From: Azadirachta indica
Lineage: Eukaryota; Streptophyta; Magnoliopsida; Sapindales; Meliaceae
Direction of reading: 5' to 3'
Assembly: GCA_022749755.1 (NCBI GenBank)
Contig: CM040443.1
Span: forward strand, 287,191-351,190
DNA: 64,000 nucleotides
Shown here: positions 23,301 to 35,262 of the stretch, piece after piece
Layout of the letters: the number at the start of each line of letters is the position of its first letter
Position numbering within the stretch: position 1 is the first letter of the stretch
Made by a program: the position numbers and the translations under genes
Notes under the pieces: generated by a model
Database searches by the model: none
The model's input: only the letters and a program-made list of their open reading frames with translations
What the model was told of the DNA's origin: nothing

Positions 23301-26300
23301 TTTGCATTGATTAAGATTTGTCAGGCCTACCTCAATGCCTTTGTTTCTAGACTTCTCAGAAAACAGAGAGAGGACATCATCTAATATTGATCGCAGGTTA
23401 AATGGGACAGCTTCCAGTTCCAATTTGCGAGCTTCAATTTTGGCTCGATCAAGCACCTCATTTATTAATGCAATCAGTGCCTTTCCACAAACTTGAGCAG
23501 TTTGAGCATAATCTCTCTGTGTAGAACTCAAATCTGTATCTAGAAGCAAAGCAAGCATTCCTGGAAGCACAAAGATACAATTGCATTCCTGATGAGAAGG
23601 GATTCAAGTACCTAGGAATAAAACTATTGTTCTTAGATCAAAAAACTTTATAAACAATATTCAAACATACCGAGAATGCCATTCATTGGTGTCCTAATTT
23701 CATGAGAAACAGTAGCTAGAAACTGGCATCACAAACACAAATGACAATGATTAATTCAGGTAAACTTTTTGCTAGACCAAAGAGGTGAACTGTGCTCCAA
23801 AAATTTATAAGATATGATACCTGGGATTTGGCAACGTCAGCTGCTTCAGCCCGAACTTTCAGTTCTTGCATTTCATTGAAATCATCCTCAACTTTAACAA
23901 TGCGAATCCCTGCACTATATAAGATATAACCCACTAAAAAACCGATGACAAAGATAAGGAACGCAGTTGAGAGTGCTGTCCATGGTATAGGTGCCTTTTG
24001 ATGATATCTGCACAGAATCAATATCTCAATCAGAAAACTCCTAGAACTCTACCATACAGGTTTCCAAATAATGATCAATAACTAGATGCTCTTGCCTGCA
24101 TATCATCTGATGCTTCCTGAATGAATCTCCAAAATCAAGGCTGTTCTTATGCACAAGAGGAGTATCACCATCTTGATTTTGGTGACCATACATGATTAAC
24201 GGATCAGAAGCATTAGTGATATCATAAACATTGACCAAAATCTCCTGATTACCAGCAAGTTGCCCAAGTAAATTCTCCACAAGGGACTCAACATCAAAAG
24301 GTCCACCAATGTATCTGCTTTAAATAAGAATTTTATTAAACATAATGCTATCGGTAACTTGCTTATTAATAAATAAATTTGAAGTTGAGAAATTGAAGTG
24401 AAGTCTTCCGCTTAATATAAGAGGTGATGGCATCAAGATACTAGTCACCTAGTAAGTGTTGTGATTGTAGCCAGAACACGCGGTGGTACAAAAAGAAATG
24501 AATCAATAGTGATGTCCGACTTAGTATCAAAGGTGAAGGTGTCACTGGCATTGATAGGATTTTGATTATGCCAATTACTCAACAATGAAATGGTGGCAGT
24601 TATCATCAACTGAATTGCTAGAAATGATAGGAATAGTGCTGGCTGGCAACATAATGTGAATGCAATATGATGGTAAGGTTAACCAATAAATTGCTCGATT
24701 GAAACATAGATCTACGGGTTTGAAGATAGGACCGTGGTTCTAATACCATGATGAAATCAATAGAAGGCATTGAAAAAGAGAAGAGAGAAGAGAAAACTTG
24801 CAGGCAGAGAGGCTGAATCTAGTTTGAAATCCTTGATCTCTAATTCATAAATACATCACAATAATTCAAAGAAAGTGTTGATTAGAAATAAGTTAGTAGT
24901 AGTCATGTAACAACTAATTCAAGAGACAATTTGGTAAGTTCAATAAATAATAGGTTAAAAGGATTAAAAAAGAAAAACCCAAAATCAAACACCTAACGAC
25001 ATGAATAGCACTGGACTATCGTCTACTTAAAAGGTGGGCTTGGGATGAATGGGGTACAAAGGACGAAAGGTCTAGTTTCCTGGGACCAGTGCAGCAGCCA
25101 TGGCCCAATTGACACCACTAAGCTGGACATACTGAGCCAGAAAGCTGACAATGGCCCCATTCCTTATATGCATCCTTTCATGATGATAGATAAATGTGTT
25201 CCACTAAGATTCCAGCTGTAAAAAATAGTTATGTTTTCCTTACTATACAAATATATTATGCAAAACCCTGAGTTTGTCTCCATGAACTTAATTGACTGTG
25301 TTATTCCAAACAAGGTGAAAATGAGCTAATTTCTTTTTTCTTGTTCTGTAAAATCAAAATGACCATTTAACGAGAGCAGGAAAATTCAGCAACAATAATA
25401 CTATCTCCCACTTCCAGGCAACAGTTTCTAAACCAGCCATGCGGCAAATTGGTTTGCCTAATTGTTACCTATATATTTCTAACGAAAACACTAAGACCAA
25501 CCTCAAAACATACTAAACATTCACCAGTATCAAAATATAAATACAAGACCAAGGCTTACCCTGCAGTTGCTTCAATGCGTTCTTCAAGAGTCGGCCTTGG
25601 TGGTAACTTAGACTTATAAACAGGAAACGTCAACACAACACCAAGATGATGAGAACCCAGCAGCCTAAAGGGTCTTGTTAGAACTGCTTTCCCAGTAGCT
25701 CTAGCCCTCAAAATGTTTTCTCTGTCCTCCTAAATCGTGCAATACAGAAATTACAGGCCAATTCGACACCAAATTTATATAGCAAAGTGAAGAGTAAACA
25801 AATTTATGCACAAAACAAGCAAATTACCTCCCCTGACATCATATCAAGTGATTTTATGTAAGAGACAGATTCTTGACAAAATATCACAGGTGCATACTCA
25901 TCTCGTACTGGTGAAGAATCCCTCTCCATAGTCTTTATGGTCCATCCATGATGCCTCTCAAATTGTTCCCTCTGTGCATCAACCACTCTTTGTGCATAGG
26001 CAACTCCAGTCAGCAATGGCCGCTCAAAAGCTGTTCTGGCCGTGTATTCCGCAAATGTTTCCTGCATTTGTAAGAACATAACATACCCGAAATTTATTTT
26101 TAGGAACTTTATATGACAGCGATAAATTATTTTTGTCTTCAGCAGGATCAGTATAAGAACAAAGCAGCACCAAAATTGAAATTCCTTCATTTACGCTCTT
26201 ATGTCAAACTGAAAAATTTCATTTTCCTTGAAAACAAATAAATGAAAATTATATATAAAATTGCATATCTGAACTCCTTTCTTTTTCGTGATAATCCTAA

Positions 26301-26697
26301 CAACCAAATCCAAAACAATTCCAATTCATAAGAAGGAAGAAGAGTCACAAACCTGATCAATTGCTGATGGATTCATGAAATAATGAAAAGTGGAGGAGAC
26401 AAGAATGGCAAGAGCATGAACATGGTTAACACTAACATTAAACTGATCTTGCAACATTCTTGCTCTCTGATCACACATGCTACCCAACGCTTCCTTCCTC
26501 CTTACTTTGTTTTGGTCATTCATATAATTATAGATACACATGCTGACAAATGCCATAAACATAATCCAGAACAACAAAGCTTTAGGTAGCAAACCTCTGT
26601 GGGACTGAATAAATGTGTAGCCTCTCTTGGTCCCCATTTGTTCATTCATTTTCAAAGCCACGGAGTAACAATGATTCTTTTGCGTCCTAACACCCAT
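20352..26697 (-). CDS. AHK4: Cytokinin receptor histidine kinase, AHK4/CRE1/WOL type
   Basis: Eleven exons splice to 1005 aa with consistent phase: 26697-26353, 26061-25828, 25729-25560, 24314-24096, 24007-23821, 23722-23671, 23560-23331, 23090-22992, 22819-22104, 21617-21117 and 20616-20352. Order: membrane segment (about 40-58), cytokinin-binding CHASE domain ('RARMLQDQFNVSVNHVHALA' to 'VVLTFPVYK'), second membrane segment (about 332-354), HisKA with phospho-acceptor His392 in 'ATVSHEIRTPMNGILG', HATPase ('VEDTGIGIP' at 611, 'GGTGIGLSISK' at 641), a degenerate receiver, and a full receiver (Asp865/866, phospho-acceptor Asp910 in 'CFMDIQMPEMDG', Lys982). The family sits mainly in ER and plasma membrane and passes phosphate to HPt proteins and type-B ARRs. 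Near-identity in the CHASE and TM2 regions favours AHK4 over AHK2/3. Odd points: Arg447 where the family has Gly ('KIEAGKLELE'), and a GC donor at exon 4. The ATG at 26697 is the first in frame. Confidence 0.97.
24008..24095 (-). other. GC-AG intron 4 of the AHK4-type gene
   Basis: Exon 4 must end '...ATG ATA TGC AG' and exon 5 must begin 'A TAT CAT CAA' to give the conserved 'MICRYHQKAPIP'. The base pair after exon 4 is GC, in CAG|GCAAGA, and the intron ends in TGCAG. No GT donor nearby keeps the frame and the conserved residues. The extended donor consensus (AG|GCAAG) is the usual context for functional GC donors. Confidence 0.9.
24450..25170 (-). mobile_element. LTR retrotransposon relic inside AHK4 intron 3
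   Basis: Intron 3 (24315-25559, 1245 bp) is over ten times longer than the shortest introns here. On the minus strand it contains 'TGGTATTAGAACCACGG' (about 24747-24731), very close to a Copia primer-binding site for initiator tRNA-Met. It is preceded by sequence ending in TCATCA, as an LTR would end. LTR-like sequence runs over about 24748-25000 and leader or gag-like sequence lies at about 24450-24730. Boundaries are not fixed and no coding frame remains. The splice sites are untouched. Confidence 0.5.
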
Positions 26698-27450
26698 CTC
26701 AACAAAAACACAACAAGATCTCAGCTTCTTCTTCTTCTTTTTCTTTTTCCTGAACCTCTTTCTCTTTCTTTGCTTGTTCTTTGTTACATACCCACTTCAT
26801 ATCTAAGCCAGAAAAACCTCAAAGAGAAGACAGAAATCATCCACATATAAAAGGAAATTTATCAGATGAACCTTTTTCTGATATAGAAAGAAAAGGGTTC
26901 TGATAAACTCCAACTAAATTATGATTGCAGCATTGCTTTGCGTGATTCAAGACTCAAAAAAGAATAAAATAAAGAAAGAAAGAAACCAGGCAAGAAATTT
27001 AGAAAAACCAGGAAACGAACAGAACTCTCCCTCTACACCCTCTTCACAGAAACGAAAAAGAAAAGATTTTTAGAATTCGAGATAGAAACTTTCAACTCTG
27101 AGAGACAAGCATGACTCTCAAAAGATGGAAACTAGCCCAAATTCCCAGAAATAAGTGTGGCTGAGTTTAAAAAACTAAGAAAGAACACACTAATCATGTT
27201 CTCTCCAAGCGTGAAGTTTTTCGTAGAAGGCAACAGGACAAAGAAGAGCACGTTCGCTGTTATTCTACTATAAAATAATAATCAGAACTTCCAACACTAC
27301 ACAGATTGACCCAGAACCCAGAACCAGCTAAGCACAACAAAGCAAAGCACAAATATTATTCTAGAGAGAGAACAGTCTGAAAAAGATTTGTTGTAGAAAG
27401 GGAACCAATGTGTTGTAGCAAGATGGATTTGGAGTTGAAGGTGGTAAGGT
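26698..27450 (-). promoter_or_regulatory. Probable 5' leader of the AHK4-type gene, with uORFs
   Basis: The sequence directly upstream of the start is purine-rich on the plus strand and moderately AT, as in a plant 5' UTR. If transcribed from about 27.4 kb, it contains a 20-codon uORF at 26846-26784 ('MWMISVFSLRFF...' to TAA) and a shorter one at about 27113-27096. The frame just upstream of the main ATG is open but contains no ATG. Transcript boundaries and 5' introns cannot be fixed from sequence alone. Confidence 0.4.
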
Positions 27451-27496
27451 GCATTGAATAATGGTGAAAACAGTTTCGTCCTCGGTTGATCTGTGG

Positions 27497-27498
<2 letters not shown>

Positions 27499-27551
<53 letters not shown>

Positions 27552-27555
27552 TTTC
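27499..27555 (+). repeat. (TTA)n microsatellite
   Basis: About 17-18 nearly perfect TTA units just upstream of the cytokinin receptor leader. Translation in the long open frame over it gives a poly-Tyr run, which is a low-complexity artefact. A (CT)n tract lies at about 27727-27750. Confidence 0.95.
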
Positions 27556-27959
27556 CTTTTTTTTCTTGTTGCCTGGAAACATTAAAATATTTCCTAAGAT
27601 TTTTAGTTTAGTGTTTTTCTTACTTTTTAAAGTAAAACTGAATCGAATTTTTAAGATTTTTGCAGATACGCAATTGTCTGATGTCTCCCTTCGGACTCAT
27701 CCCCACGTTAACTCTTCTTACAACTCTTCTCTCTCTCTCTCTCTCTCTCCCCTTGTCCTCTCTTCTTCCCTTAACTTTTTATTATTGCCTTTCACACCAT
27801 ACTTTGTCTCCCCTTCCTATTTCTTTTCCAAATGTTTATACTTTACACCAGTTTTCTACGGGAATCAAGATATGATAGTTATGGTATACTCTAAATGCAA
27901 ATACACCTTATGTGTATTTAATTTAAAAAAATATATATGTCTATACAACCGATGAAAAA

Positions 27960-30696
27960 CCCTCTATATTAAAGTGGAGTGTATAGACTATAGATATATT
28001 AGTATACATTATTTATCTTCAAATACGAATGATATCTATTCACACAATCGGTAAAAAAATATACTTTATCTATCTTCAAATAAAAACTATATGTATACAC
28101 ATAATTTATAAAAATTCTCATATTAAAGTGAAGAATATAGATTATACTTTAACAAAATAAATTCTACTCTTATTAATAAAAAAATTCTATTCAAAACTAC
28201 ATAAAACTCGAATTCACTATAAATTTTAACAAAATTACTACAATATAAGTATGAAAATCACAATAATTTGATGGTAAATTCACTCCCGTTCGAGTTTGTC
28301 TACTTTTAAAGTGTAAAAACATTCGTGTTAAGCGCAAAATTTTGATATCACAATTTGTATTGATAAAAATTTTGAGTAGATTAGTTATATGTGTCTATGA
28401 TTCTAGATGTGTGATCAAGATTAAAGAAAAGATTGAAGGTGTTAATTAAAGAGTATGATTTAGGTTAGGGAATTGAAATATGAAAGTGGGTTGGTCTAGT
28501 ACGAAGAGGGCACATGGTGTTTGTTCATTTGTTTGGGTAGAAGAAAATGTGAACCTAGAGAATATTTGTGAAATCCATGGTGTCATTAGAATTCAAACAA
28601 AGTGTAAAATGTACTACTTCATTTCATTCAACCAGTGAATTGATTGCGTTTTGAAGACTTGTGTTAATGACTTTTTTTCTTTTTTTTTTTAATTCTCTAT
28701 ATTTTTTGGAAGTATTAATTATGTGTTTTTTTTTTTCTTCGTTTCATTGTGGACTTGTTTCTTTGAAAGAGAAGAGAAGAGAAGAGAAGACATAGAGAGA
28801 AAGAGAGAGGGAGAGAGAGAGAGAGAGTGCAAATTGAATAATAAAATATTAAATAAAAAATAATAATAATGAAAGGAAAATGGGAGGGGAGGCATTGGGG
28901 GTCAAAAAAAATCACTATCACAAATCTTTGTGATAATGACATCGCGACGAGGCGGGGATCTCATTCCCTTTGAAATTACCAAAAAGCCCCTACGTACACT
29001 TGACTCAATTTTCAAGTTGCCCATTCCAATATTTAATTTATTTATTTTTTTTTTATAAGGGTTGCTTTTTTATCTTATGTCATTATCCTATCGATTTAAA
29101 ATATTCATATTTATTTTGTGTGCTAATGGTATAAAAAATAAAAAAATAAATGAAGAGTCAAAGTAAAAAATTTAAAGGATTAAATATTGACAACAATTTC
29201 TATTAAATTTCTATTTAACAAGTAAAAAGTGGTATATTGCTGATGTTTATCTTATTTTTTTAAATTCAATTTTGTAAAATAAATATCTAAATAATACTTA
29301 ATCACATGTTACTTTAAACATACTTCACGATACTGTTTATAATAATCAATTTGTTTAGTTAAGACCTAGTATTTATTTTGAATCATTATTATTTGTCTAA
29401 TTATAATGATTTAAAAGTATCGTTAAACATGTAAAATAAAATGTTATATCGTGTCATAACATCTTATATTATGTCACATCACACCACAAAATTATGATTT
29501 AATAAAATTTAATGACCCGACATAACTTGTATCATGCCATGTCGAACTAAAATTTTTTATTTTATAAAATGATAATAATCCAAATTTTCAAAGCTACGAG
29601 TAATAATATCGAAATTATTAAAATACTCTAATAGTAATAATATTTAATTATGATCATATATTACTTGACATAAAAGAAACTAAAATTTTTTTAAAAATAA
29701 TTTACCATTATTAATTATATACCATTGTAGAATTAAAGTGGGTTATTCTAAATATTTATATTTATATTTATTTCTCTTAAGATTAAGTTTGATCTCTATT
29801 GAGTCATAATATGCTTAACTACAATAAACACAATCATATGAAGGTGAAATTTTAACTTAATATTTTAAAATTTTTAAGAAATATATATTTTTTAATATTA
29901 TGACCCCAAGAATATTCGGGAATCAAATATTGCAAGAAGATACTCCTCATTGCAAGCATATGAACGTCTTATTTGTGATTCGTTATTAAAATACCAACTC
30001 CCAATACAAGTTAAAGATATATATTGAGAATAAATTGTATAAAAATTATGAATAAATAAATAAAACGATAATAAAAAATTCTAAGCAATGTAATAAGATA
30101 TTGAATTGTCGATATTAGTTAATTCAATTAATAAAATTTCTTGAAATGGTATAAAAAAAGTGAGTTCAAAAAATCTTGCTCAAATCAAATTGTGAAGAAA
30201 TTTGGATTATTTTATGATAATATCTTAAAAAAAGATCAATAATATTTTGAATTGTTGATATTATTATAGATTACAAAATTTAATATAATATATAGAATGT
30301 GAATAGTAAATATATATTTTTACTTAATATAAACTTATTTATTGATTAAGTCTTTTACTGGTAATTTAAGAGTTCGATTCTTACGTTGGTCTTATTAGAA
30401 TAAATTTTCTCTGAGTAGTAGAAGGAGATTTCCCTCAAATTGAATGCATATTCCACTCTCAATAGATTTTTAATGTAATATCAGTAAATTATATATATTT
30501 ACAATGTTAAAAAAATCATTTGTTTACTAGAATAACTAAGTAATTAATTAAGTAGTCCAAGAAAATTAATCAATTAAAAACATTATAACCACTTAATCCT
30601 TCCACATACCTCTAATAGTTATACTTTTTTCCAATGATAGCTATCATTAGTTGGTTTAAGTCTTCTTCACTCTACATACATACATACATACATACA

Positions 30697-30732
<36 letters not shown>

Positions 30733-31780
30733 TATATATAAAGTCTTCACCTCAACTAAAACTTTTAGATTACCCTAACTATCTAATAATTTATTATAAT
30801 ACAAATATTTAGTTAACTTTGGTTGGCAATTTAATTTTGCAAAAGAAAAAAAATACGAAATAATGATATTCATGTCTCTAAGTTTTCATATTTTAACTAA
30901 TAAAAATATAATTTATCTGTTTATATTAAAATAATTTTGTAATTCTTATTAAAATAATTTAAATATGTTTTACTAAAAGTTACACACTCATACATTATAT
31001 CTTTCAAAATTCCATATTGTAAAAATAATCTAGTTATTTTAGTAGGAATGATAGACTTATTAGATACAAATGAATTTGTTATATTTTAATTTATAAAAAT
31101 ATGAAATCTCGGGGACTTAGATGTTATTATCTCATTAAATTTCATTTGCTTATGCCTAAGTAATTAACTAATTATACTTTTAATGTGATAATAACATCTT
31201 TTTTTTTCCATGGCAATTATTCAAAGAAAAAATGTGAGAAAAATGATCTAAAAAAGAATTTTTCCAAGATTCGTAAGACCAAATAATATCAAATCTTGGT
31301 TGGTATGTTTTAAATGCATAATTGATAGATGTTCATATTTCTTTTTTTTTAGGTGTTTGCTTAAGAAGAAAAAGGGGGAAAATCTTTTGATAGAATAAGT
31401 GGGAGATTTCATGGGGACCATAAATATTTTATTTTGTTTCTCTCTTACGCCAGCAATGAAGTGAAAGGAGAGAAAAGGGCTTTGATTTTTGTTTGATAGT
31501 AATCGCTAAGTGGTTAAAGGTAGTTATTTGCCAAAAGGGTAAGGCCACCCAACATACAAAATTTTATTTTATTTTTTATGTAATTTTTTTACTATAATTC
31601 TTAATTTTTTTTTTTCATAATTTTTTAATAAAATATTATTTTATGTAAATTATTATAATAATATTATATTATTGTCTTATCATTCTACGTTCTCATGGGA
31701 ATAATGAAAATAACTTATATGTAACATATATTCACAATATAATATTGGAGGAAAGATCAACAGCTTCAAAAGTTTACATA
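27960..31780. other. Intergenic AT-rich region with simple repeats
   Basis: No gene is supported. It holds GAGAA and (GA)n tracts at about 28768-28828, a 20-bp near-perfect palindrome at 28916-28935 ('TATCACAAATCTTTGTGATA'), and a short GC-richer patch at about 28940-29010. Confidence 0.6.
30671..30740 (+). repeat. (CATA)n passing into (TA)n microsatellite
   Basis: About twelve CATA units are followed by a short TA run. It is a single-period simple repeat without spacers. Confidence 0.97.
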
Positions 31781-31784
31781 CATT

Positions 31785-31975
31785 AATCTTATACCATCTA
31801 TTGACAATTATATTTAAATATTTTTAATGGTTGAATTTAAACATCATCAATTACATCTGACATATATAATTAATGTATTATAATTAATACACATATTAAA
31901 TTTAATCTGAATGTTAGAGATGCTTAAATCTAATGATTTACAAAAATAGTATAGGAATATATATAAACTTACGGG
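31785..31975. mobile_element. Palindromic MITE-like repeat, copy 1
   Basis: The left half contains 'TATTTTTAATGGTTGAATTT'. The right half contains its inverted form 'AAATTTAATCTGAATGTTAG'. The centre is 'TATAATTAATGTATTATAATT'-like. The same arrangement recurs at 38170, 39695 and 39935. Confidence 0.65.
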
Positions 31976-31989
31976 TTATTGATCCGACC

Positions 31990-34900
31990 CCATAATATTA
32001 TCCTCATCAATTCATGTAAAAAGAATTTATACAAAAGATCATATTTTTATACTGGGTTAGATTCTTTTGACTTAATTTTTTTAGTAAATGGTAAAATACA
32101 CCATCTTTTTTTGGAGGGAATATGTTTAATTTATGTCATGACTATTGTAATGACTCTCTTATATATTGTTATGAGGATTTTCCATCTATTGTATGAATAA
32201 ATGTTCCTATAATATGAAAAGAAATGTTGTAAATATTATGCATCGTTGTCTAAAATATAGTACATTTATCGTATCTACTCCAAAAAAAAAAACTTAATTT
32301 TAGATAAAAATTTTTGTCCATTTGTACATATAATTTAATCAATCTTAGAAAGAATTACTAAATTGTCAATATTAGGCGCTGCTTTTTAATTAAGTCAAAA
32401 ATTTTAACTAAAAATTATAACGAAAAAAAAAATTAGAAAAAACAAAGAGAAGTTGATATCATATCATGTCAATGTAGCTTAAGATAAAGGGGAAAAGAAT
32501 GGATGGAAATTTTGGTGCCCATTGAAAGTGTGTTTGTCGGCCATGTGGTTGTTTTATTTGTTTGTGGTGATTGAAAGAAAATTTTAAGCCCCACACACTC
32601 TCCATCAACACCAACAAAACAAGTCTATATATAACTAGTCATGGTTTTTTTGTTCAATAAATCATCATCATGTTTTTTCTTTAATGCTCGTTTACTTTCT
32701 TTCTTCCTCCAACTCAATTCTTTCTGACCTCTATGTAAACATTATTTTCTTTTTCTCAGGTAAAATAATAGTATCATATTATTGTTGTATTTATAGAAAT
32801 AAGAAAAAATTTTACTGAAATAAAAGAAAGTAAAATGTACATATGAGATATATGTAACGATAATATAACATTACCTTTGTATAAGAATTTGTTTTGTACC
32901 GTTTTTGTTTTCTTATTGCTAAGCACTTTCTATAATTTAAAATGCTAAAATTATAAAGAGTTTCAATCATTATATTAGATACTGCCTTATTGTTTTAAAT
33001 TTAAAATTTATCTATTTGAACTCCAAGGAGTAGTTTAATATAATTTTTTTTAAGTAGAGATTTTTTAATTAATTTTTTATCGTATAATTTTTATTAATAA
33101 AATTTTTAGTAAAAATTTATTAATTATATGATTTTATAAAAATTTATATAATTATTATAATATACAACTTTTTTAAACTATATTATAAAAAAATAAAATA
33201 TCAGTATTTTAAATAATTTAATTTTATAAAAAAGTTCAAAAAATTTATGTTAACAAAAACCAAATTCCCAAATTGAGAATTATAACAAAAAAATTTGGTT
33301 AATATTGTGTACTATTAATTTCTTAAAAATTTATTTTAAAAATAACATTATATTGGATTAGTTATTTTTATTTTAAAAACAAGTCTAGGAACATGTTTCG
33401 AAAACAATATTCTAAAACTTAAAATAGAGACTTATTTTTGTAAAATGAAAATATTGAAAACACCAGTTCCACATTTTCAATTCTTCTTAAAAAAGTCAAA
33501 ATAATATATTTTAAATTTATTTTTTAAAATAATTTTCACGAAATAATTTTATATTTGGTCAAATGCATGCACTGTAACAGCTCTGCTGTGGTCCCCTTCA
33601 TTGAGCCATGTGATGCTTTGATTATGTTTGATTCTCTTTTATCTCTTAATCCAATGGCTATTATATTATGCATTTAGCCCACAATTGCTCTTTCATTTAA
33701 TAATATGCTATTAAGTCTTAACAATGAGAATTAATTATTTTTTTATTTGTTAAATAAATAAATTATCCTAAAAAAGTGTTACATAAATCAAGCATTACAA
33801 GCGCATTGATGTTTGATTTTAATTTAATATTGTAACATACTAACGTGTACAACATTATTGATATATTTTATACAAATATTCAAAACTAAATACTTGTTAT
33901 TTATAAGTTAGATAATATTAATATTATATATCTCAAATTTCAAAAACATCATGTTCATTAAATGGGTGATATGTATTTATAATTTTTAAATTTATATATT
34001 GCATGATCTTGCTAATTACTTGATAAATATCACATTATATAAAATAAAAATATGGGACATGTAATAACAGTAATATTATTCTTATTATTTTGACACGTAA
34101 AATAAATTTATCTATATGTAGTCTTTACATCTTTAAAAAAGTTATCAATTTAACCCTTATTTACCGTTCTTCAAATTTGGACAAATAATTTTATATTTTA
34201 AATATTTTGATTTCTAATTTTTATTTCGCCCTTGAATAATAATGATATTCATCGCTTGAATAATTGAAATGAGTATATAATAAATAATCCTAAAATTTAT
34301 TTTTTTAATTGATGAATGCCATCTTACTACATTATTTGTGATATATTTTTTGGATAAATTTTGAGATTAATATTTAGAAGACTTTTATAATTTAAAACAT
34401 AATATTTATATGATTTATCATTTAAAAGATAAAGAAATCAAAAATTTATAGTTATAAATTTTTTAGGACATAATAAAATGTGATAAAAGATCTAATATTT
34501 TAGAACATATAATATTTTATCTTTTTATCTTACTTATAATTTATAAAAAAAAAACATCTTGTTATTGCTAATGTTTTTTTCTGTCCTATATATACGTATA
34601 TAATTCTTTTTTTCTTCTTTTTTCAATTTTTTTGATACTATGTCTTATGCTTTACATAGTACAAAATATTCTTTTCTTTTCAAGTTCTTAATTTTCTTAA
34701 TATGAATCAAATCTCCAATGCAATCTCTCCTTGATCATGTAAGTATAATAATCTCATAGATCTCAAAGGCATATCTAAAAGAAAATACCTTAATTTCTAT
34801 AACAAGGAATCATTAACTAGTGGTAGCTCAATCTTTATTCTTTTAAGGAAGTATTCTTGTTTCATTTAATTGATATATTATCACTACTTGTAAAAGTATT

Positions 34901-35252
34901 TTTTTTCCCACTAATTTTTAGTTATTAGTTACACACTTATTTGTTCATTTATTTCATTTAAAAAAATATAATTTTTTTGTTATTTTTTTTAAATATAAAA
35001 CAATTTGATCCTATTTTACATTAAATTTATTTTAAGCACAAAGTGTCTCGTATGATTCTAAAATTTATATAATTTAAACCAATTAGTTTGCACTTATACA
35101 CCTATTCAAGCAAATAGGATTCCAAGTTCTTTTAGTATGTTTCGTTAAATTTTTGGTATGTGTATATTAATTTTCTTTTTATAATTGGTTGACGAGTGCT
35201 GCAATGAATAAAAATTTTAATCAAAAAAGTGAAACACTAAAAGTGGTCAAAA
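31990..35252. other. Intergenic AT-rich region
   Basis: I find no supportable gene. A TATA-like 'CTATATATAA' at about 32625, after a less AT-rich stretch (32490-32610), looks promoter-like, but no coding exon follows. A similar less AT-rich patch lies at 33560-33640. Confidence 0.5.
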
Positions 35253-35262
35253 TTTTCACCTA

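Noticed and set aside
27461..27955. 164-aa open frame on the plus strand
   Set aside because: It reads through the TTA microsatellite (poly-Tyr) and a CT tract; no domain, biased composition.
30370..30400. tRNA-like 'GTTCGATTC' T-loop motif
   Set aside because: No acceptor stem, anticodon arm or D-arm around it.
30671..30740. Regularly spaced short repeats that could suggest an array
   Set aside because: It is a plain CATA microsatellite with no spacers, in a plant nuclear sequence.
32490..32700. Promoter-like stretch with a TATA-like sequence
   Set aside because: No coding or RNA gene follows; kept only as a note in the intergenic entry.
33560..33640. Possible microRNA precursor in a less AT-rich patch
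   Set aside because: No match to a conserved plant miRNA that I can recall and no good hairpin seen by eye.
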